Source: Chloroflexota bacterium
Lineage (GTDB): Bacteria; Chloroflexota; Limnocylindria; Limnocylindrales; CSP1-4
Assembly: GCA_027346765.1 (NCBI GenBank)
Contig: DAIERN010000010.1
Location: 1-16,449 of the forward strand
Length of the DNA stretch: 16,449 nt
Reading direction: 5' to 3'
The position numbers were made by a program, and so were the translations under genes. Shown in pieces: positions 12,720 through 16,449 of the stretch (its first letter is position 1; the number at the start of each line of letters is the position of its first letter). Under the pieces are notes generated by a model, which made no database searches, was not told the origin of the DNA, and worked only from the letters and a program-made list of their open reading frames with translations.

Positions 12720-13345
12720 CTGGCTCCTTTGGCCAGGAGGAAGCAGATGGCCGCAGCAACCTCGTCGGCCGTGCCCATGCGTCCGAGCGGAACGTCCGGT
12801 CGTTCGTTCGGGGGAAAGCGCGGTGGATCGAGCGGCGTGTCGATAGCCCCCGGTGCGACGAGGTTGACACGGACCCCGTCAGGAGCGCCGATCAGGGCGA
12901 GCGAGCGGGCAAGGCCTTCCAGCCCCGCCTTGGCCGCGGCATAGCCCGGGGATCGGATGGAGCCTTCCACCGACCCCACGATAGAGCCGACCATCACGAC
13001 CGACCCTTGCGCCGTCACGAGTGCGGGCATGCATTCGCAGGCGGCGGCAAACGGCCCGCCGAGGTCGACTCGTAGCAGGTCCGACCACGCCTCCGGGTCG
13101 TCCCAGCGTTCGTTCGGTGCCAGCCCTGCCGCGCAGACGAGGCCGTCGAGCGGGCCGTTAACGAGTGCCAGGGCGCGTGCGAAGGTTTCGCGATCTGCGG
13201 TGTCGCCCACGATTGCCTCGGCTTGGTGCGGCATCTGGTCGAACCTGTCGACGCCTATGACGCGCCATCCGTCCGTAACCAGCCGCAGCGCAGTAGCGCG
13301 GCCGATGCCAGAGGCGGCTCCCGTGACGATCGCTGTCAGGGTCAT
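12644..13345 (-). CDS. Short-chain dehydrogenase/reductase (SDR)
   Basis: This is a 233-residue classical SDR. The cofactor loop is TGAASGIG (8-15). Asp33 at the end of the second strand (VIGVDRF) favours NAD(H) over NADP(H). The CAAG motif (71-74) replaces the usual NNAG. The catalytic triad is Ser121 (VGSIVGS), Tyr135 and Lys139 (SPGYAAAKAG). VNLVAPGAIDTPL and the terminal VLVVDGG are typical. The substrate cannot be predicted. ATG 13345 overlaps the aroQ stop as ATGA, so it is the last gene of the aro operon in view. Its 3' end overlaps the convergent DUF2236 gene by 76 bases. Confidence 0.92.
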   Translation of the reverse strand: MTLTAIVTGAASGIGRATALRLVTDGWRVIGVDRFDQMPHQAEAIVGDTADRETFARALALVNGPLDGLVCAAGLAPNERWDDPEAWSDLLRVDLGGPFAAACECMPALVTAQGSVVMVGSIVGSVEGSIRSPGYAAAKAGLEGLARSLALIGAPDGVRVNLVAPGAIDTPLDPPRFPPNERPDVPLGRMGTADEVAAAICFLLAKGASYVTGAVLVVDGGRSIAPPAAATRR

Positions 13346-13767
13346 TGCTGCCCGTCGAGAAGAATGTCGATTGCCTCGACATAGCCGTTGATGCCGCGGC
13401 CGACTACCTGGGCGACGACGACGTCTTCCAGTACGAGCACATGGCGAAACGGCTCGCGCCCATGAACATCGCTGATGTGGACTTCCACGGTGGGCTTCGC
13501 GATGCCTTCGATCGTGTCGCGCAACGCCAAGCTGGTATGGCCGTACGCACCTGGGTTGAACACGACCGCGTCGAAGTCCATAGCTTCGAGCCGGTCGATC
13601 AGCGCACCCGCGTGATTCGACTGGAAGTCGATGACAGTCGCGCCGCGTGACTCGGCGTGCTTCTGGGCGAGTTCAACGACCTCGCGCAGCGTGGTTGTGC
13701 CATAGATGTCCGGCTGGCGTTGACCCAGCCGGCCCAGGTTCGGACCGTTGATCAGCAGGATCTTCAT
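13342..13767 (-). CDS. aroQ: 3-dehydroquinate dehydratase, type II
   Basis: This is a 141-residue type II dehydroquinase, which converts 3-dehydroquinate to 3-dehydroshikimate. NGPNLGRLGQRQPDIYG (7-23) carries the active-site Asn10, Arg17 and catalytic Tyr22. FNPGAYGHTSLALRD supplies Asn71 and His77, and VEVHISDVHGREPFR supplies His97 and Arg108. The GPNLGRLG form resembles the Mycobacterium enzyme. The length is normal and the enzyme should be a dodecamer. Its ATG overlaps the aroKB stop as ATGA, and its own stop overlaps the SDR start. Confidence 0.96.
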   Translation of the reverse strand: MKILLINGPNLGRLGQRQPDIYGTTTLREVVELAQKHAESRGATVIDFQSNHAGALIDRLEAMDFDAVVFNPGAYGHTSLALRDTIEGIAKPTVEVHISDVHGREPFRHVLVLEDVVVAQVVGRGINGYVEAIDILLDGQQ

Positions 13768-15350
13768 AGCGCGATCACATTGAGTGCGTCGTCGAGCTCA
13801 TGTGACGTGACGTCGTTGACCTCTGCTACCTCGCCGACGGTTATGGGCAGAATCCAACGCTGGGCACCGCGGTCGCGCTTCTTGTCGCCGAGCGTCGCGG
13901 CAACGACGGCCGCCCGATCGAACCGTCGCGTCAGGTTGAAGCCAAGGTTGACGAGAACGGTATCGATTCGCTCGGCCAAGTCAGGCTGCGCGCCGCGGCT
14001 CATGGCTATGCGTGTCACGGCGCGCAAGCCCAGCGCGACTGCCGCGCCATGCGCAAGCGAGTAGCCACTCTCAATCTCGAGCGCATGGCCGATCGTGTGG
14101 CCCAGGTTCAGCTTGCGCCGCTCGCCTGTCTCGAACGGGTCGCGGTCTACGATCGCGAGCTTGACGCGAATTGCGCGCTCGGTGATCGCGTAGGCAGCGG
14201 CAGGATCGTCACCGGCAAGCGCCGCGGCCCCACGCTGCTCGATGAGCTGCCACAGCTGCGGGTCGTAAATGATGCCCGCCTTGAGGCATTCGGCTATTCC
14301 ATCACGGCGGCGCTCGACCACTTGCAACAGGGCCAAATCTGCATCGACCAGGGTGAGCCAAGGTGGCCAAAACGCGCCAACGCCATTCTTGGCGGCAGGG
14401 AGATCGATCGCAACTTTGCCGCCGATCGCGGAATCCGCCTGCGCCAGCCAGGTAGCCGGCACATTGACCAGTGGGATTCCACGGCGATGCAGCGCGGCGG
14501 CTAGCCCACCCAGATCGCCGACCGTTCCGCCGCCGATGACAACGAGTGGCTCCCCGCGCTCGACGTTGATGGACGCGAGCCATTCGAGGACATCTCTCAG
14601 GGAGTCGAACGACTTGGCCTGCTCGCCCCCGGCGACGACGAGTGTCCTTGCCGCGTCGCCACCCGCGAGGTACGAATGGACCGCGCGGTCGACCACGAAC
14701 GCAGGCGCCCCGGCTGCCGCGGCATTGACCGCATCGCCCAGCACCGTCTGGTCCAGCGACCTACCGCAAAGCAACCGCCCGGTCGGCGGACCGATGGGCA
14801 CGTAGCGCCTGAATCGGGCGTCGAGCAGCGGCCGCCACGTTCCCGTCGCGCTGTCGACCGCGTCGAGAATCCCGGTTGCGACTGATTCGCAACTGGCACT
14901 TGCGTCGACCACCGTGTCGACAGCGGCATAGACGTCGGCGCGCTGGTGCGCTGTCCGTCTGAGACCTTCGGCCAGATCGGCGCCCAGCAATGGCCGGGCG
15001 ACCGAGTCGGCGCGCAGGCGGGTCGCAAGCTGGTCGGTCGGAGCATCGAGTCGCACTCGCTTGCCATGCTCCATCAGCAACCAGCGGTTGAGCGGATCGA
15101 TCATGGTTCCACCGCCCGTGGCGATCACGGCGCCGGGTGTACGGATCGCCAAATCGACTGCCTCGCACTCGACGGCGCGCAGCGCCGGCTCGCCATCGCT
15201 TGTCACGATCTCCGTCGCAGTCCGCCCGCAGATGCGCTCGATCTCGTGATCGATGTCCAGGAACGGCCGCCCAAGCCGCTCCGCAACAAGCCGGCCGATT
15301 GACGTCTTGCCGCTGCCCGGCAGTCCGACAAGGACGATGCCGTCAGACAT
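13764..15350 (-). CDS. aroKB: Bifunctional shikimate kinase / 3-dehydroquinate synthase
   Basis: This 528-residue fusion joins shikimate kinase (about 1-165) to 3-dehydroquinate synthase (about 175-528). The kinase has Walker A GLPGSGKT (9-16), Asp34 and Arg58 for shikimate, the GGG strand-loop (79-81) and the lid arginine in SVARPLL (Arg119). The synthase has the NAD-binding GGEQAKSF (241-248) and GGGTVGDLGG (273-282). Zinc ligands are Glu354 (GIAECLKAG), His418 (LNLGHTIGHA) and His434 (LAHGAAV). QADSAIGGKVAID replaces the common QVDSSVGGK form. A fused aroKB is known, for example, in Thermotoga. The start is ATG 15350, overlapping the aroE stop by 8 bases. Longer upstream frame (to 15710) is shadow of aroE. 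Confidence 0.95.
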   Translation of the reverse strand: MSDGIVLVGLPGSGKTSIGRLVAERLGRPFLDIDHEIERICGRTATEIVTSDGEPALRAVECEAVDLAIRTPGAVIATGGGTMIDPLNRWLLMEHGKRVRLDAPTDQLATRLRADSVARPLLGADLAEGLRRTAHQRADVYAAVDTVVDASASCESVATGILDAVDSATGTWRPLLDARFRRYVPIGPPTGRLLCGRSLDQTVLGDAVNAAAAGAPAFVVDRAVHSYLAGGDAARTLVVAGGEQAKSFDSLRDVLEWLASINVERGEPLVVIGGGTVGDLGGLAAALHRRGIPLVNVPATWLAQADSAIGGKVAIDLPAAKNGVGAFWPPWLTLVDADLALLQVVERRRDGIAECLKAGIIYDPQLWQLIEQRGAAALAGDDPAAAYAITERAIRVKLAIVDRDPFETGERRKLNLGHTIGHALEIESGYSLAHGAAVALGLRAVTRIAMSRGAQPDLAERIDTVLVNLGFNLTRRFDRAAVVAATLGDKKRDRGAQRWILPITVGEVAEVNDVTSHELDDALNVIAL

Positions 15351-16119
15351 CTGTGCCGGCTCCCAGCTCGGCGCGCAATGCTCCCGCCATCGCACCCTTG
15401 ACCGTCTCCGGAATCGGCCGCCCCAGCCATGCTTCCAGGCTGCGCCAGCCCTGGCCGAGCAGGACCCCTGCCCCGGTGCATGCGTGCGACCCGGATGCCC
15501 GGGCTTCGCGCACCAGCCGCGTAGGGCTTGGCCGATAGACCAGGTCGAGCACTGCCAGATCGGCGTGGAGCAGCGCGGCCGGCACGGGCGATTGGTCCGC
15601 GGTCGTGCCCACGGGCGTGGCATTGACGAGTAGGTCTGCGCCGGCGAGAAGCGATGCCAAGTCCGACCACATGGAACGCGAAACAAGCGTCGTTTCCGCC
15701 GTGCCGACATCGTTCAGGGCGAGCGCCACGGCCTGTGCCGCGCCACCGGTGCCGAGAACCACCGCGCGCCGTGGGCGCGGCCGCACGGCCAGAATCGCAT
15801 CGCTGATGGCGGGCACGTCCGTGTTCCAGCCAAGCAACCGCCCGCCAGCCTTGGTAATCGTGTTCACCGCGCCGGCGCGGGACGCGACCTCGTCGAGACC
15901 GTTGAGGTGTCTGATGACATCGCGCTTGTAGGGCACGGTCACGTTGGCGCCCAGAAAGGCGCGCGAGCGGAGAACCCTGACCGTCGCAGGCATCCTTGGG
16001 CCGGAAACATCGGCAAGCTCGTACGTGTGATCGAGCGCCATGGCCGCAAACGCGGCTGCCTGCATCGCCGGCGATGCAGAATGCGCGATGCCACGGCCGA
16101 TCAACACGACGCGCGCCAT
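15343..16119 (-). CDS. aroE: Shikimate dehydrogenase
   Basis: This is a 258-residue NADP-type shikimate dehydrogenase, which reduces 3-dehydroshikimate to shikimate. The substrate-binding serines lie in GRGIAHSASPAMQ (9-20). GANVTVPYKRDV contains the catalytic Lys65, AGAVNTI contains Asn86, and GWNTDV contains Asp101. The nucleotide loop is VLGTGGAAQAV (121-131), followed by NATPVGT, and Gln223 lies in LLGQGWRSLEAW. It is slightly shorter than the usual ~270. The ATG (16119) is 11 bases after the aroC stop, with a weak GCGGA ribosome site between. It overlaps aroKB by 8 bases (ATGTCTGA). Confidence 0.95.
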   Translation of the reverse strand: MARVVLIGRGIAHSASPAMQAAAFAAMALDHTYELADVSGPRMPATVRVLRSRAFLGANVTVPYKRDVIRHLNGLDEVASRAGAVNTITKAGGRLLGWNTDVPAISDAILAVRPRPRRAVVLGTGGAAQAVALALNDVGTAETTLVSRSMWSDLASLLAGADLLVNATPVGTTADQSPVPAALLHADLAVLDLVYRPSPTRLVREARASGSHACTGAGVLLGQGWRSLEAWLGRPIPETVKGAMAGALRAELGAGTDV

Positions 16120-16130
16120 TCGGGTCCGCT

Positions 16131-16448
16131 TCAGCCCCGCGCGGGACGGAGCGAGCGCCGGCGGCGGCGCGCCACGGCAGCGCGCAGATCGGCCAGCGAG
16201 TCACCGCCAAAGCTCGTCAGCAGCGCGTCCGCCAGGACGAGCGCCACCATCGCCTCGCCGATCACACCGGCGGCCGGCACGGCGGTCACGTCCGAGCGCT
16301 CCACCTGCGCCTCGACCTTCTCACCGGTGGCGAGGTCGGCAGAGGGCAGGGGGCTTTTCAGGGTCGAGAGCGGCTTCATCGCCACGCGCACGGTGAGCAC
16401 TTCCCCGTTCGTCATACCGCCCTCGAGCCCGCCGGCGCGGTTCGTCGG
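16131..16448 (-). CDS. aroC: Chorismate synthase, C-terminal part
   Basis: This is the last 105 residues or so of chorismate synthase, which eliminates phosphate from EPSP using reduced FMN. The frame is open to the right edge and reads [15 protein letters not shown], the family signature around the third conserved block. VAMKPLSTL then [20 protein letters not shown] and [14 protein letters not shown] follow as expected. The protein ends with an Arg-rich tail ([14 protein letters not shown]). The N-terminal two thirds lie outside the window. It appears to be the first visible gene of the aro operon, 11 bases ahead of aroE. Confidence 0.95.
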   Translation of the reverse strand, partial: PTNRAGGLEGGMTNGEVLTVRVAMKPLSTLKSPLPSADLATGEKVEAQVERSDVTAVPAAGVIGEAMVALVLADALLTSFGGDSLADLRAAVARRRRRSLRPARG

Positions 16449-16449
16449 A

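Noticed and set aside
15203..16210. A 335-codon minus-strand frame overlapping aroE and the start of aroKB
   Set aside because: It is a +1 shadow of aroE on the same strand with Arg-rich low-complexity sequence; aroE and aroKB explain the region.

Overview
The window is a GC-rich, gene-dense bacterial chromosome segment with very short spacers and many GTG starts. It contains a fused shikimate kinase/3-dehydroquinate synthase, a MarP-like membrane protease, an F420-type PPOX oxidoreductase, a FabD with a GHSMGQ nucleophile motif and a DUF2236 protein. This mix suggests Chloroflexota (possibly the Limnocylindria side) or an actinobacterium-like relative. The placement is inference from protein character; there is no rRNA in the window.

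Layout, left to right. (1) 2-406 is the end of a PPK2 polyphosphate kinase, converging on a HerA/DUF853 ATPase (410-2104, minus). (2) A plus-strand group follows: a cyclophilin (2211), a PPOX/F420 oxidoreductase (2770, probably really starting near 2716) and a CvpA-trypsin protease of MarP type (3156-4349). (3) A minus-strand operon reads RHH antitoxin, PIN toxin, MarR regulator (5501 down to 4346), each pair overlapping by 4 bases. (4) fabD and fabF (5611-7847, plus) form a fatty-acid initiation/elongation pair. A TetR-style palindrome lies in the fabD promoter. (5) A gene-free stretch at 7848-8184 holds degenerate repeats arranged as two nested inverted repeats. (6) An AlkX/YcaQ-like winged-helix protein (8185-9336), an unrecognised protein (9400-9858) and a second toxin-antitoxin pair, Phd-type antitoxin plus PIN toxin (9899-10515), all plus. 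(7) A class I dihydroorotase (10505-11848, minus) diverges, with one base between start codons, from a DUF2236/MpaB-type protein (11850-12719, plus). (8) A minus-strand shikimate operon runs aroC (cut by the window edge), aroE, aroKB fusion, aroQ and a short-chain dehydrogenase (16449 down to 12644). All junctions after aroC-aroE overlap by 4 or 8 bases.

How the genes work together: the aro operon supplies chorismate through dehydroquinate synthase, dehydratase, shikimate dehydrogenase, shikimate kinase and chorismate synthase. EPSP synthase and DAHP synthase are not in view. FabD and FabF load malonyl units and extend acyl chains, but no acyl carrier protein, FabG or FabH lies beside them. 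Two type II toxin-antitoxin modules flank the fab/AlkX segment. Several genes have a TANNNT box 6-9 bases before the start and no Shine-Dalgarno sequence, which suggests frequent leaderless transcription.

Most noteworthy are the repeat block at 7876-8176, the apparently noncanonical start of the PPOX gene, the vapBC-marR fusion operon and the phased 11-base repeats before the unknown gene at 9400.
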